A stretch of 64,000 nt of DNA from a bacterium (GCA_022828125.1 JAJEJD010000019.1:266875-330874), one strand, 5' to 3'. Shown: positions 40,679 through 49,563, numbered from the stretch's first letter. Numbers and translations are program-made. The notes: generated from the sequence alone by a model not told the origin.

Positions 40679-40718
40679 GGGCGCCGGAGCCGTAACGGTC
40701 ACGGTTCCGGCGCCTTTT
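40679..40718 (+). terminator. Intra-operon Rho-independent terminator after dctP
   Basis: GGGCGCCGGAGCCGT (to 40693) pairs with ACGGTTCCGGCGCC (40701-40714) around AACGGTC, then TTTTT. The stem has about 14 bp with one G-T pair. Located between the binding protein gene and its membrane subunits, it would lower downstream expression. Confidence 0.8.
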
Positions 40719-40747
40719 TCGCGTATGCTGCGCCGGGAAGCCCATTG

Positions 40748-41326
40748 ATGCAGAAACTGTTCCGAATACAAGAGTTTCTGGCCCGGATCGTGGTCGGCGT
40801 CGGGAAGATCAGCGCCTGGCTCTCGATTCCTTTGATGGTCGTCATCATCTTCGACGTCGTGACCCGGCGTTTCCTGGTGCTGGGATCGACCAAGCTGCAG
40901 GAAGCCGAGTGGCACCTCCACGCGGTCCTGTTTCTGCTTTGTATCGGCTTCACCTATATCGAGGACGCCCACGTGCGGATCGACCTGCTCCGCGAGCGGC
41001 TGAGCACACGCGCCAAGGATTGGGTCGAGTTCATCGGCTGCATCATCTTCGTGATCCCCTACTGCCTGATCGTCACCTATTTCGCCGAGGATTTCGTCGA
41101 AAGGTCCTGGGCCGTCGGCGAGGCCTCTGATTCGGCGACCGGCCTCCCCTACCGCTGGGCGATCAAGGCGGGTCTGCCGATCGGGCTTTTCGTGCTGCTT
41201 CTGTCGGGAATCACCGTTCTGCTGCGCAAGATCATCGAGTTGTTCGGCCCGGCGGACCTCCGCGAACTCCTCCCCCGGAAGGAAGAACGCGCGAGCGAAC
41301 AGATCGACCAGATCGGGCAGAGCTAG
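40748..41326 (+). CDS. TRAP transporter small permease (DctQ family)
   Basis: A 192-residue membrane protein with four spans (ISAWLSIPLMVVIIFDVV; WHLHAVLFLLCIGFTYI; EFIGCIIFVIPYCLIVTYF; KAGLPIGLFVLLLSGITVLL). The WHLHAVLF/DAHVRIDLL motif is typical of DctQ. The C-terminus is charged. It pairs with the DctM protein 12 bp downstream. Confidence 0.92.
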   Translation: MQKLFRIQEFLARIVVGVGKISAWLSIPLMVVIIFDVVTRRFLVLGSTKLQEAEWHLHAVLFLLCIGFTYIEDAHVRIDLLRERLSTRAKDWVEFIGCIIFVIPYCLIVTYFAEDFVERSWAVGEASDSATGLPYRWAIKAGLPIGLFVLLLSGITVLLRKIIELFGPADLRELLPRKEERASEQIDQIGQS

Positions 41327-41338
41327 GGACGCCTGCGC

Positions 41339-42703
41339 ATGTTCTATATCGAGGACTACCTGCCCGCTTGCATGTTCATCACCCTGGCGATTCTCCTGTT
41401 CTCGGGCTTCCCGGTCGGGTTCGTGCTGGGCGGCGTGGGCCTCGCCTTCGGCTTCATCGGCATGTATTTCGAGGTCTTCTCCCAGGTTGAGTTCTTCAAC
41501 CTCGTGCTCCGCATCTGGGGTTTCGCCGACAACCTGGTGCTGGTGGCGATCCCGATGTTCATCTTCATGGGGACGATGCTGGAACGCTCCGGCGTCGCCG
41601 CCAATCTGCTCTACTGCCTCCAGGTGGTACTGCGGCGCACGCCGGGCGGGCTGGCGCTCGCCGTCACGGTCATGGGGACCATCCTCGCGGCGACGACCGG
41701 CATCATCGGCGCTTCGGTGGTGATGATCAGCCTGATGGCGCTGCCGGTCATGGTCGAGCGCGAGTACAACATGGAGCTCGCGACCGGCACCATCGCCGCC
41801 TCGGGCACGCTGGGGATCCTGATACCGCCCAGCATCATGCTGGTCATCATGGCCGATCTGCTCGGGCGCTCGGTGGGCACCCTGTTCGTCGCGGCCATCT
41901 TTCCCGGCTTGATACTGTCGGGGCTTTACTTCCTCTACATCTTCACGAGGTGTGCGGTGAACCCCGCCCTGGCGCCGCGCTTGCCCAAGGAGATGGGTCC
42001 GCAGACATCGGGTGAGCTGATCCTGCTGCTGCTCAAGGGCCTGGTGCCGGCGGTGTTCCTGATCGTTCTTGTCCTGGGGTCGATAGTCGCGGGCTGGGCG
42101 ACGCCCACCGAGGCGGCCGGGGTCGGCGCGGCCGGAGCGACTTTTCTCGCCATCGTCAACCGGCAGCTGACCTGGTCGGTTCTGAAGGACGTGGTTGAGC
42201 GCACCTCGCTCACCAACGCGATGCTGTTCTTTATTTTCGTCGGGGCGACCGCCTTCTCCTACGTCTTCCGCTCGCTCGGGGGCGACGACTTCATCCAGGA
42301 CGTGATTTACTCCGTGGGGACCAACCCCTGGTGGATCCTGATGATCCTGATGGCGGTGGTGTTCTTCCTCGGCTTCTTCTTCGACTGGATCGAGATCACG
42401 CTCATCGTGCTGCCCGTGTTCGCGCCGATCCTCTCAGAGCTTGATTTCGGCGACCACCTGCCCAAGAGCGAGGTCATCTACTGGTTCTCGATCCTGATGG
42501 CGGTCAACCTGCAGACGTCGTTCCTCACGCCGCCGTTCGGCTTCGCGTTGTTCTACATGAAGGGAGTCGCCCCGCCACAGGTGCGTCTCCAGCAGATCTA
42601 CCGAGGGATCATCCCCTTCGTGATTCTGCAGCTCATCGGGCTGGGGCTGGTCATCGTCTTCCCCGAAATCGCCATGTGGCTGCCGAGGGTGCTGCTCGAC
42701 TAG
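41339..42703 (+). CDS. TRAP transporter large permease (DctM family)
   Basis: A 454-residue membrane protein with about twelve spans of the ion-transporter superfamily, containing FIFMGTMLERSGVA, GIIGASVVMISLMALPVM and SGTLGILIPPSIMLVIMADL. The last of these is part of the typical DctM substrate/sodium region. It completes the TRAP system with DctP and DctQ, importing an organic acid with sodium. Substrate is unknown. The 391 bp after it contain a GACTCC/GGAGTC hairpin (42844-42873) and no other clear feature. Confidence 0.94.
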   Translation: MFYIEDYLPACMFITLAILLFSGFPVGFVLGGVGLAFGFIGMYFEVFSQVEFFNLVLRIWGFADNLVLVAIPMFIFMGTMLERSGVAANLLYCLQVVLRRTPGGLALAVTVMGTILAATTGIIGASVVMISLMALPVMVEREYNMELATGTIAASGTLGILIPPSIMLVIMADLLGRSVGTLFVAAIFPGLILSGLYFLYIFTRCAVNPALAPRLPKEMGPQTSGELILLLLKGLVPAVFLIVLVLGSIVAGWATPTEAAGVGAAGATFLAIVNRQLTWSVLKDVVERTSLTNAMLFFIFVGATAFSYVFRSLGGDDFIQDVIYSVGTNPWWILMILMAVVFFLGFFFDWIEITLIVLPVFAPILSELDFGDHLPKSEVIYWFSILMAVNLQTSFLTPPFGFALFYMKGVAPPQVRLQQIYRGIIPFVILQLIGLGLVIVFPEIAMWLPRVLLD

Positions 42704-43094
42704 CGTATGGCGGCCTCCCCTGCTCCGCACCCTGAACGCTCGCAAATCCAACGATTCATCGGAGATCCTGGCGTCTCGCCGCATGAACCGCGACGGATCA
42801 TTTTTCTTCCCCCGGGCGGGCAATTTGTTTAGACTTGGCTCCTGACTCCCTATCCTTACGGAGTTTCGGAGTCGCACCGCTACAGACAGGGAAGTTTCCC
42901 ATGTTCGATGACCCTGTAAGCTCTCCGGATACCGAAACGAAGCGCCTCCTTCGCTTCCCGCTGAAGTTCGTCAACCTCTCCGGCGCAACTTGTCCAATGC
43001 CACTCTCTCCGAAGCCCTCGGGCTTCCGCTCATCCCGGGTGGATATCGCCGCAAACTGCCGCCGTTTCGAAAAAACCAGACGGGGGGGCTACCG
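42704..43094. other. Intergenic region after the TRAP operon
   Basis: GACTCC (42844-42849) and GGAGTC (42868-42873) form an inverted repeat with an additional inner GGAG. Frames through here (from 42835 or 42990) have no good ribosome site and unlike composition. I see no secure gene or RNA. Confidence 0.4.
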
Positions 43095-44042
43095 TTGGCC
43101 GACAGCCATCATAAAATCCTGTTGACCGGCGCGACCGGATACATTGGGGGTCGGTTGCGCCGCCGGCTCGAAGCCGAATCTTGCGAGCTTCGATGCCTCG
43201 CCCGCCGCCCGGAGGCCCTCGAACCACTGGTCGCGCCGGGGACAGAGGTGGTGCGCGGCGACCTCTTAAAGCCGGAAACGCTTCATGCGGCCATGCGCGG
43301 CATATCCACCGCCTACTACCTGGTCCATTCGATGGCGTCCGGCGGCGACTTCACCCTGGAAGACCGCGAGGCGGCCAAGGGGTTCGCATCCGCGGCCCGG
43401 GCCGCAGGGGTCGAGCGCATCGTCTATCTGGGCGGTCTCGGAAACGAGGACGCGTTGTCCGACCACCTTGCGAGCAGGCAGGAGGTGGGCCGGATTCTCC
43501 GCGAATCCGGCGTGCAGACGATAGAACTGAGGGCCTCGATCATCATCGGCGCTGGAAGTCTCTCGTTCGAGATGATCCGCGCGCTGGTGGAGAGGCTGCC
43601 CGTCATGGTGACGCCCCGCTGGGTCCGCACGCTTGCCCAGCCGATCGCCGCCCAAGACGTCATCGAATACCTCATCGCCGCTCTCGACGCTCCCCCGGGG
43701 CGAAACCTCATCCTCGAAATCGGGGGGGCCGACCGCGCCTCCTACGGGGACATCATGGCGGAATACGCCCGTCAGCGGGGACTGCATCGAGTGATGATCG
43801 CCGTTCCGGTGCTCACCCCCCGCCTGTCGAGCCTGTGGCTCGCGCTGGTTACTCCCCTATACGCCAGGGTCGGGCGCAAACTCGTCGAAAGCCTCCGCAA
43901 CGAGACGACCGTGAGCGACAGGACGGCTCTGGAAATGTTCGGCATCCGCCCTCTCGGACTAGCCGAAGCGATCAGACAAGCGTTAGCCGAAACAGATTCA
44001 CCGGCTTGTAGAAAGAAGCAGAGATTATCCGCGTCAGTATGA
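43095..44042 (+). CDS. NAD(P)-binding NmrA/NDUFA9-like protein
   Basis: About 315 residues. Rossmann motif ILLTGATGYIGGRLRRRLEAE near residue 10, then GDLLKPETLHAAMRGISTAYYLVHSM, GVERIVYLGGLGN, LASRQEVGRILRESG and MVTPRWVRTLAQPIAAQDV. This is an atypical SDR of the complex-I NDUFA9-like/YbjT type; it usually binds NAD(P) without clear catalysis. I favour the TTG at 43095 with a G-run upstream. A TTG at 42990 would add 35 residues unlike the family. Precedes tRNA-Asn. Confidence 0.83.
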   Translation: MADSHHKILLTGATGYIGGRLRRRLEAESCELRCLARRPEALEPLVAPGTEVVRGDLLKPETLHAAMRGISTAYYLVHSMASGGDFTLEDREAAKGFASAARAAGVERIVYLGGLGNEDALSDHLASRQEVGRILRESGVQTIELRASIIIGAGSLSFEMIRALVERLPVMVTPRWVRTLAQPIAAQDVIEYLIAALDAPPGRNLILEIGGADRASYGDIMAEYARQRGLHRVMIAVPVLTPRLSSLWLALVTPLYARVGRKLVESLRNETTVSDRTALEMFGIRPLGLAEAIRQALAETDSPACRKKQRLSASV

Positions 44043-44063
44043 TTTCCGGCGTGCCCGGCAGCC

Positions 44064-44093
44064 TTGACAAGCCCGCGCCCGCTTCCCTATAAA
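44064..44093 (+). promoter_or_regulatory. Promoter for tRNA-Asn
   Basis: TTGACA (44064-44069) and TATAAA (44088-44093) are separated by 18 bp, a good sigma-70 pair. Transcription would start near 44100, about 60 bp before the tRNA. Confidence 0.75.
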
Positions 44094-44158
44094 CCCCTTA
44101 CGCTTGGGAGCCGGCGCCGAATCCGGTAGAATGCCGACTCAAGCGAAACGCCTCTCAC

Positions 44159-44233
44159 TCCGGCGTAGCTCAACGGCAGAGCAATCGGCTGTTAACCGAT
44201 GGGTTGTAGGTTCGAATCCTACCGCCGGAGCCA
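44159..44233 (+). tRNA. tRNA-Asn (anticodon GTT)
   Basis: Acceptor stem TCCGGCG (44159-44165) pairs with CGCCGGA (44223-44229). The anticodon stem ATCGG/CCGAT encloses CTGTTAA, giving GTT. The T-arm GTAGGTTCGAATCCTAC is canonical and CCA is encoded. AT-rich DNA follows its 3' end directly, as often seen where tRNA genes serve as integration sites. Confidence 0.96.
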
Positions 44234-44343
44234 GTTATTCTTTCAACCTATTGAATATATTGAAGTAATGATTAATTTGTGAAATATAGACCAACATTTA
44301 GACCCACAATACATGGGCGAAACTAGTAGAATATGAGACGTAT

Positions 44344-44778
44344 ATGGCAACACTAGATGAGGTCCACAGGAAATTCGGTGAAGTATTTGCGGTCGCCCAA
44401 TACTTGGAACACGAGTTGGGCACGTTGCTCCTGGAACACAAATACATTGATGAGGGGCTCTTTCAGAATCCCAATCTAGAAAGAGCGCTTGAAATAGAAA
44501 AGCAGATCGATAATAAGGAGACTTTTGGCAGTCTGAAAAATCGTCTTGCTGAGAGAAGAGATTCCATCAAGGAAATCGATCAAGTACTCAAAAAAGCTGT
44601 AGACTCACGCAATAGACTTGCACACTCTTTCTACGTAGATCACCACTGCCACAGCAAATCTCATAGAGGTCGTGATTTTATGCTTTGCGACCTGGAGGCG
44701 ATCCACAAGGATTTACTGGTAGCGCAAAAAGCGGTCTTTGCCCTTTCCGGAGTAGATATTGAACAGTATGACCCATAG
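44344..44778 (+). CDS. HEPN-like protein, possible toxin (144 aa)
   Basis: A helical 144-residue protein with DSRNRLAHSFY near residue 87. R-N-R-L-A-H matches the RNx3H (Rx4-6H) catalytic motif of HEPN RNases. Other segments (FAVAQYLEHELGTLLLEHK, LEIEKQIDNKETFGSLKNRL, LEAIHKDLLVAQKAVFALSG) are amphipathic helices as in HEPN bundles. No cognate MNT/antitoxin gene is evident nearby. It is AT-rich with codon use unlike the neighbours and lies about 110 bp after tRNA-Asn, so it is probably acquired. Toxin activity is inference; a non-catalytic HEPN is possible. Confidence 0.6.
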   Translation: MATLDEVHRKFGEVFAVAQYLEHELGTLLLEHKYIDEGLFQNPNLERALEIEKQIDNKETFGSLKNRLAERRDSIKEIDQVLKKAVDSRNRLAHSFYVDHHCHSKSHRGRDFMLCDLEAIHKDLLVAQKAVFALSGVDIEQYDP

Positions 44779-44816
44779 CATGGTGACGACCCATTGAAAA
44801 CCGACAAAGTACCGCT

Positions 44817-45029
44817 CTAGGGCTTGTTCGGATCGATTCCTTCCGCCTCGCACGTTTCCAGATAATCGTTCACCGAATCCTGAAATGCCTTCTTCAACTC
44901 TTTGGCGGTTTCGGCTTCGTACGTAATCAAATCCCGCACATGAAGCACCTTGCCGTACAAGGTCTCGCTTTCTTCGTCGTATTCAATGGATCCCAGATAA
45001 TTTTTGAATTTCAATACCGCTCCGATCAT
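44817..45029 (-). CDS. HicB-like antitoxin, orphan and short
   Basis: A 70-residue protein resembling the N-terminal domain of HicB family antitoxins: FKNYLGSIEYDEESETLYGKVLHVRDLITYEAETAKELKKAFQDSVNDYLETC. In complete HicB this is followed by a ribbon-helix-helix or helix-turn-helix DNA-binding domain; here it stops after EAEGIDPNKP. No HicA-like gene adjoins. It is either a truncated remnant or a stand-alone HicB fold protein (DUF1902-like). Confidence 0.75.
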   Translation of the reverse strand: MIGAVLKFKNYLGSIEYDEESETLYGKVLHVRDLITYEAETAKELKKAFQDSVNDYLETCEAEGIDPNKP

Positions 45030-45060
45030 CTTCGGTCCATCCCCTTTCCAGCGAATCTCC

Positions 45061-46386
45061 TCAAACGCCGCTCTTCGCCTTCTCGAGGGCTGCGACGTTC
45101 ACCGGGTGCGCGTTGCGGCGGCGCTTGTCGACCCGGATGCGCAGGCGCGCGGCCTCTGCAGAGTTTAGACCCGCTTCCCGCAGTTCGCTCCGGCTGAAGC
45201 CCTTGCCGGGCCGCCAGTCGCCGCGGGCATCCTTCACGAGAGGGAGGAGTCCATTTTCCGTCAGGGAGAGTTCCGAAGCTTCGTCCGGATCTTCCGGAGG
45301 CAAGTCCGCAGCCACCTCGACGGCCTCCGGATCGGAAACCGTCGCCTCCACCTCACTTTCCCGAGAGGTTTCCGGCTCAGGGGTAGTCGCCTCCGCGGTG
45401 CTCTCAACTACGTCCGTGACGGCTTCCTCATGTTCCGAAACGACACCAAGCGTAGCATCCAGCTCATCTTCATGAGGGACTGCAAGATCGGATGCAGTCG
45501 CCTCCACGGCGTTCTCCTCGACAACCGGGACAGCTTCGTCCTGCTCTTCATCCGAGTCGGCCGCACCCGGCGAATCAGCCGGTTCCGGCACGGCCAGGGC
45601 CTCGAAATCATCGCCATATCCCTCTGGCGGGTCGGGCTCGTGAGATGGCACAGCCTCATCCACCGAATCATCCGGGATCGACGCCGCCGGGGGTTCTTCA
45701 TCCTCCGAGACAGCATCGTCAATAATGCGCACCCCGCTGTCTTCAAAAATCTCCGGCGCCAAGGGTGCATATCCCTGCACGACGCTTTCGGCTGCGTCGG
45801 GGACTTCCTCAAACTCAAGCGCGGCATCGCCGGCAGCTTCCGGATCGCTTTCCACAAAAACCTCAGGCTCTGAGTCGGGCGGCTCCACGGCCTTTTCGGC
45901 CAAGCGTGCGGCGGCCTCCTCATCTTCCCGAGGCGAATCACCCGGTTCCGGCACGGCCAGGGCCTCGAATTCATCACCATATCCTGCAAGCGGCTCGGAC
46001 CCGCGAGATTGCGCAGGCGCATCCGGCGGTTCATCCGGGACCGGCGCCGCAAATGATTCCGGAGCGGGGGCATGGCCTCTTTCTGGCGCGTCCACCACTT
46101 TCGCCGATTCCGCGCCTTGCGGTTCATCGGAAGCCAGCAAATCCAAGTCGAGGCCGTAGCCGCTTTCTCGCGCATCCGTTTCGCCCGCCGCATCCGGGCT
46201 CGGCGTTTTACCGGAAGCCAACAACTCAAAGTGAGAGCCATAGCCGCTTTGCTCCGCCTCGTTCTCAGAATACGGAACGCCCGGTTCGATGGCCGTGGGA
46301 GGCGGCAAATCAAACCCCTCTTCCCCCGGCTTTGGAGGTGCAGGTTCCTTGCGACGCCCGATGCGGCTCAGAAATTTTTTCTTCAT
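45061..46386 (-). CDS. Acidic repeat protein with C-terminal eL13-like domain
   Basis: A 441-residue protein. A short basic N-terminus (MKKKFLSRIGRRKEPAPP) precedes about 350 residues of Glu/Asp/Pro/Ala-rich disorder with a repeated motif: YGSHFELLAS, YGLDLDLLAS, YGDEFEALAVPEP and YGDDFEALAVPEP at about residues 49, 75, 130 and 255. The last about 60 residues are folded and basic: PLVKDARGDWRPGKGFSRSELREAGLNSAEAARLRIRVDKRRRN, close to the conserved region of ribosomal protein eL13 of archaea and eukaryotes (GRGFSLEELRxAG...VDxRRRN). Length and repeats suggest an RNA or ribosome-associated tether. Function is unknown. Confidence 0.7.
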   Translation of the reverse strand: MKKKFLSRIGRRKEPAPPKPGEEGFDLPPPTAIEPGVPYSENEAEQSGYGSHFELLASGKTPSPDAAGETDARESGYGLDLDLLASDEPQGAESAKVVDAPERGHAPAPESFAAPVPDEPPDAPAQSRGSEPLAGYGDEFEALAVPEPGDSPREDEEAAARLAEKAVEPPDSEPEVFVESDPEAAGDAALEFEEVPDAAESVVQGYAPLAPEIFEDSGVRIIDDAVSEDEEPPAASIPDDSVDEAVPSHEPDPPEGYGDDFEALAVPEPADSPGAADSDEEQDEAVPVVEENAVEATASDLAVPHEDELDATLGVVSEHEEAVTDVVESTAEATTPEPETSRESEVEATVSDPEAVEVAADLPPEDPDEASELSLTENGLLPLVKDARGDWRPGKGFSRSELREAGLNSAEAARLRIRVDKRRRNAHPVNVAALEKAKSGV

Positions 46387-46599
46387 GATGATACCGCCCT
46401 CTTTCGGAAAAACTCACGAGTCCATAAACTATCGTCGAGTAAATACAGGGGCGGTAAGAGAGGCAAGAAAACTAACGGGTTAAGACTAACGATAACAAAG
46501 ATTTGGTGTCAAGCCGTTCGTGGTCGAGCCCGGATGCGCCGGGGCGGTGCTCACAAATATGGAAAGCGCAAGAAGGCTGTGTGGGCGCCAGCTACTTTC

Positions 46600-47361
46600 T
46601 CACCCAACCTCATCCGCCAGTTCCTCGGCGGTCCGGATGATGAGTTCGATGTCCGCATCCCGCGAAAGCCGGTGGCCGCCGTCCTTGACGAGCATGAGCC
46701 GCACGTCGTCGCTTTTGAGGACCTCGGTCAGCTTCAGGGAAACCTCCCAGGACACGGTATCGTCCGCCATTCCGTGGATGAGGCGCACGGGGCAGGCCAC
46801 ATCGATCTCGTCGCGCAGGAGCAGATGGTTATCTCCCTCATCAAGCAGCTTTTTGGTGATGGGATACGGCTCCTCCCAGATGTTGGGCGCGTGCAAGACG
46901 TATCCGCGCTCGCCGAGTTCCCGCCGCGTCTCTTCGGTGAGCCTGTGCTTTTTGAAGTGAGCCGTAAAATCAGGACCCGACGCCACGCCCACCAGGCCCT
47001 TCACGCGACCGGGCCGGGCGAGAGCGGCGAGCAGCATCATCCACCCGCCCATGCTCGATCCCACGAGCACCTGGGGACCCTGCGCGACCTCGTCCAGTAT
47101 GGCAAGAGCGTCCTCCGCCCACTCCCCGATGGTGCCCTCCTCGAACTTTCCCGAGGATTCCCCGTGTCCGCCGTAATCGAAGCGAACGTAGGCGCGCCCG
47201 ACTTTTCGGCAATGGGCTTCGAGCGCGCTCGCCTTCGCCCCGCTCATGTCCGAGCGGAAACCGCCCAGGAACATCAGGCCGGGCGATTCGCCCTCCAGCC
47301 GGAACCAGGCGAGCGAATTCCCGTTTTCTCGGTGCAGAAAACTGGTGGAGGAGTCGGGCAT
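46600..47361 (-). CDS. Alpha/beta hydrolase (ABHD10-like)
   Basis: A protein of about 253 residues with GLMFLGGFRSDMSGAKA, FDYGGHGESSGKFEEGTIGEW, nucleophile elbow VGSSMGGWMMLLAALARP, acid LIHGMADDTVSW and His in KDGGHRLSRDADI. It resembles ABHD10/mycophenolic-acid-acyl-glucuronide-type esterases. ATG 47361 lies 8 bp after the stop of the FMN reductase; ATG 47379 and 47412 would overlap it. Confidence 0.85.
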   Translation of the reverse strand: MPDSSTSFLHRENGNSLAWFRLEGESPGLMFLGGFRSDMSGAKASALEAHCRKVGRAYVRFDYGGHGESSGKFEEGTIGEWAEDALAILDEVAQGPQVLVGSSMGGWMMLLAALARPGRVKGLVGVASGPDFTAHFKKHRLTEETRRELGERGYVLHAPNIWEEPYPITKKLLDEGDNHLLLRDEIDVACPVRLIHGMADDTVSWEVSLKLTEVLKSDDVRLMLVKDGGHRLSRDADIELIIRTAEELADEVG

Positions 47362-47368
47362 TTTCGCT

Positions 47369-47902
47369 TCAGGATGCATTCTTGAGATGTTCGAGCAGCC
47401 GGGCGGGGACACCCCGGATTGCGGCCTCCGCCTCCCCGTCGATGCAGCGGCCGTCCTCGTCGAAGACCTTGTGAACGCTCCCGACCGAAGCCTGACCGGG
47501 CAGAACCTCTCCGCCGACGTGGGTGAGAATATGCCTTAAGTGCGCGAGGGCGTTGTCCGCGCTCGGCCCCATCGCCACGCCCAGGATGGCGATGGTCTTG
47601 CCCTCGAAGGTGGAGGGATAGCCCAGGTTGTCTATCGCCAGCTTGAGCGTGCTGCTGATGCTGCCGTGATACTCGGGCGTCGCGATGAGGATGCCCGCCG
47701 CTCCCGTCACGAGACTTTTCAGCATATCGGGGTCTTTCGATTCGCTCGGCTGTCCGGGCAGGGGCAGGTCCAAATCGCCCAGATGGACGCGGTTGATCTC
47801 GAAATCGCCCTTCCCCAACTCATCGAGGGCGAGCGCAAGGGCTTTGTCGGTATTGTTTTGCGGCCTGCGGCTGCCGCCGAAGACAAGGATGTAGGGGGTC
47901 AT
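47369..47902 (-). CDS. NADPH-dependent FMN reductase
   Basis: A 177-residue flavodoxin-fold reductase: ILVFGGSRRPQNNTDKALAL at the start (phosphate-binding loop), IATPEYHGSISSTLKLAIDNLG near residue 78 and ILGVAMGPSADNALAHLRHIL. Likely supplies reduced FMN to the LLM-type monooxygenase encoded 15 bp upstream on the same strand. Its stop lies 8 bp before the hydrolase start. Confidence 0.9.
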   Translation of the reverse strand: MTPYILVFGGSRRPQNNTDKALALALDELGKGDFEINRVHLGDLDLPLPGQPSESKDPDMLKSLVTGAAGILIATPEYHGSISSTLKLAIDNLGYPSTFEGKTIAILGVAMGPSADNALAHLRHILTHVGGEVLPGQASVGSVHKVFDEDGRCIDGEAEAAIRGVPARLLEHLKNAS

Positions 47903-47917
47903 TTCCAGTTTTTTCGA

Positions 47918-49024
47918 TTACGCTGCGACACCGGCCGGTTCGGTCAGTACGACGGGGTCGGTATCCTTGAGGAGCGGCAGAACCTCCCTGCCGAAAATTT
48001 CCGCTTCTTCTTTGTGGGGCCATCCGTTCATGATGAAATGCCGCACGCCCGCGTCGTAATACTCGCGAATCACGCTAGCGACCATATCCGGCGTGCCGAC
48101 GAACATCGTCCCCGCGCCGCCGCGCACCCTGTTCACACCCATCCAGATCGTATCGGTGATCCAGAGGCTGTCTCGCGAGCCCATCTCGTTGATGCGCATC
48201 TGGCCGGTGGATTCAGTGACGTTCTTCATGTCGCTCCACGTGCCCGTGTTCGAGATGTCGCTCTTGTCAATGAGCGCCTCGGCGGCGCGCACCGCTTCCT
48301 TCTTCGTCTCGCGAACGCAGACGAGATGGCGGATGCCGTAGCTGAGGGGCCTCTCGCGCTCATACCTTTGAGACTCGCGCCTGCCCTCCTCGATGTCCTT
48401 TCCGACGACTTCGGGTTCTGCGGCGTACATCATGTGCACGTCCCCGTGTTCCCACGCCACCCGCTTGCCGGGGTCGGAACTACCCGCCAGGTAAATCGGG
48501 GGGTTGGGCTTCGTCACCCGCTCGGGGAAAATGCCTGCGTTTTCGATCTCGAAGAATTTTCCCTTGTAGTCGAGCGGGGCGTCCGCATTCCAGAGCTTTC
48601 GCACCACGTCGAGAAACTCCCCCGTGCGCGCGTAGCGGTCGTCGTGCGGCATGAAATCCCCGTATCTTTTCTGATCCACGGGCGTGCTGCCCGTCACCAC
48701 GTTCAGGGTGCAGCGTCCGCCGGTGAGATAATCGAGGCTGTTCGCCTGCTGCGCCGCGTAGACCGGACCGGTGATCCCGGGCCGGAAAGCCACGAGAAAC
48801 TTGATCTTCTTCGTCCGGCTCGAAATCGCGCCCGCCGTCGTCCAGGCGTCGATGCAGTGCGTGCCGCACGGCACGAGGATGTTGGCGAAGCCCGCCTCCT
48901 CTGCCGCCGTCGTAACTTCTGCGAGGTAATCCAGGGTGGCGGGCCGGTCGGGCGTCTTCTGGTTCACCTGCGACCCGTCCCCCGCCCGGTGGGAGCAGAG
49001 CGCCCAAATGTATTCGGTGGACAT
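47918..49024 (-). CDS. LLM class flavin-dependent monooxygenase (SsuD-like)
   Basis: A 368-residue bacterial luciferase-like TIM barrel. EVTTAAEEAGFANILVPCGTHCIDAW at residues 30-55, KIKFLVAFRPGITGPVYAAQQANSLDYLTGGR near 72-103, with VVTGSTPVDQKRYGDFMPHDDRYARTGEFLDVV after, as in alkanesulfonate monooxygenases. It uses FMNH2 from the adjacent reductase. Together with the esterase it looks like a small module for an organosulfur or similar compound; the substrate cannot be told. Confidence 0.9.
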   Translation of the reverse strand: MSTEYIWALCSHRAGDGSQVNQKTPDRPATLDYLAEVTTAAEEAGFANILVPCGTHCIDAWTTAGAISSRTKKIKFLVAFRPGITGPVYAAQQANSLDYLTGGRCTLNVVTGSTPVDQKRYGDFMPHDDRYARTGEFLDVVRKLWNADAPLDYKGKFFEIENAGIFPERVTKPNPPIYLAGSSDPGKRVAWEHGDVHMMYAAEPEVVGKDIEEGRRESQRYERERPLSYGIRHLVCVRETKKEAVRAAEALIDKSDISNTGTWSDMKNVTESTGQMRINEMGSRDSLWITDTIWMGVNRVRGGAGTMFVGTPDMVASVIREYYDAGVRHFIMNGWPHKEEAEIFGREVLPLLKDTDPVVLTEPAGVAA

Positions 49025-49182
49025 CTATCGTCTCCTTGGCGCTTCCCGCAAAGGGAGCGCCCATATACGTAGAAATCCTGCGATATCATCCGGGTCCCGC
49101 CTCCCAAGATAAAGCCATTGCCATCACGGATCAAGTCCGCGAATCGGCGCCGAAGCGGGGCCGTTGAAAAGTCCCATCGAGC

Positions 49183-49436
49183 GGGGTTGTTGAAAAAGCC
49201 CCGTGGAGCGATTTTGGTTGAGCGCAAGTTTTTGAAGTTTACTCCCCCCTTGAGGGGGAGTCGAAGAGCTGAGGGCGTAAGCCCGAAAGCGATTCGGTGG
49301 GGGGATAATTCGGATGGCGATAAAACGCGATTCACCCCCCACCGCATCAGCCTTCGCACAAACCGCTCGGCTTCTGTCGGGCTTTCCCCCTCAAGGGGGG
49401 AGTGATTCCTCTCTCCTCGGGCTTTTCAACAACCCC
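49183..49436. repeat. MITE-like repeat, copy A3 (intact)
   Basis: The cleanest copy: left GGGGTTGTTGAAAAAGCCC (49183-49201), right GGGCTTTTCAACAACCCC (49419-49436). Inside lie the TTGTGGAGCGATTTTGGTTG-type segment, CTCCCCCCTTGAGGGGGAG (near 49242), GGTGGGGGG, CCCCCCACC and CCCCCTCAAGGGGGG. A partial end, GGGGCCGTTGAAAAGTCC, lies at 49158. No coding capacity. Confidence 0.82.
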
Positions 49437-49563
49437 GATGAATGAGAGTTTGACGCGACTGAGGAAAGAGGGATCTGCTTGACTTAACAGGCGCAAACGG
49501 GGTTCGCGGTAAAGTAAGGCGAATGATTTTTCCTCAGGCCGGCCGATCGGCGCCTGGACGCAC

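Noticed and set aside
47540-49072. 510-codon open frame on the plus strand
   Set aside because: Antisense to the FMN reductase and LLM monooxygenase genes, which form a coherent pair.
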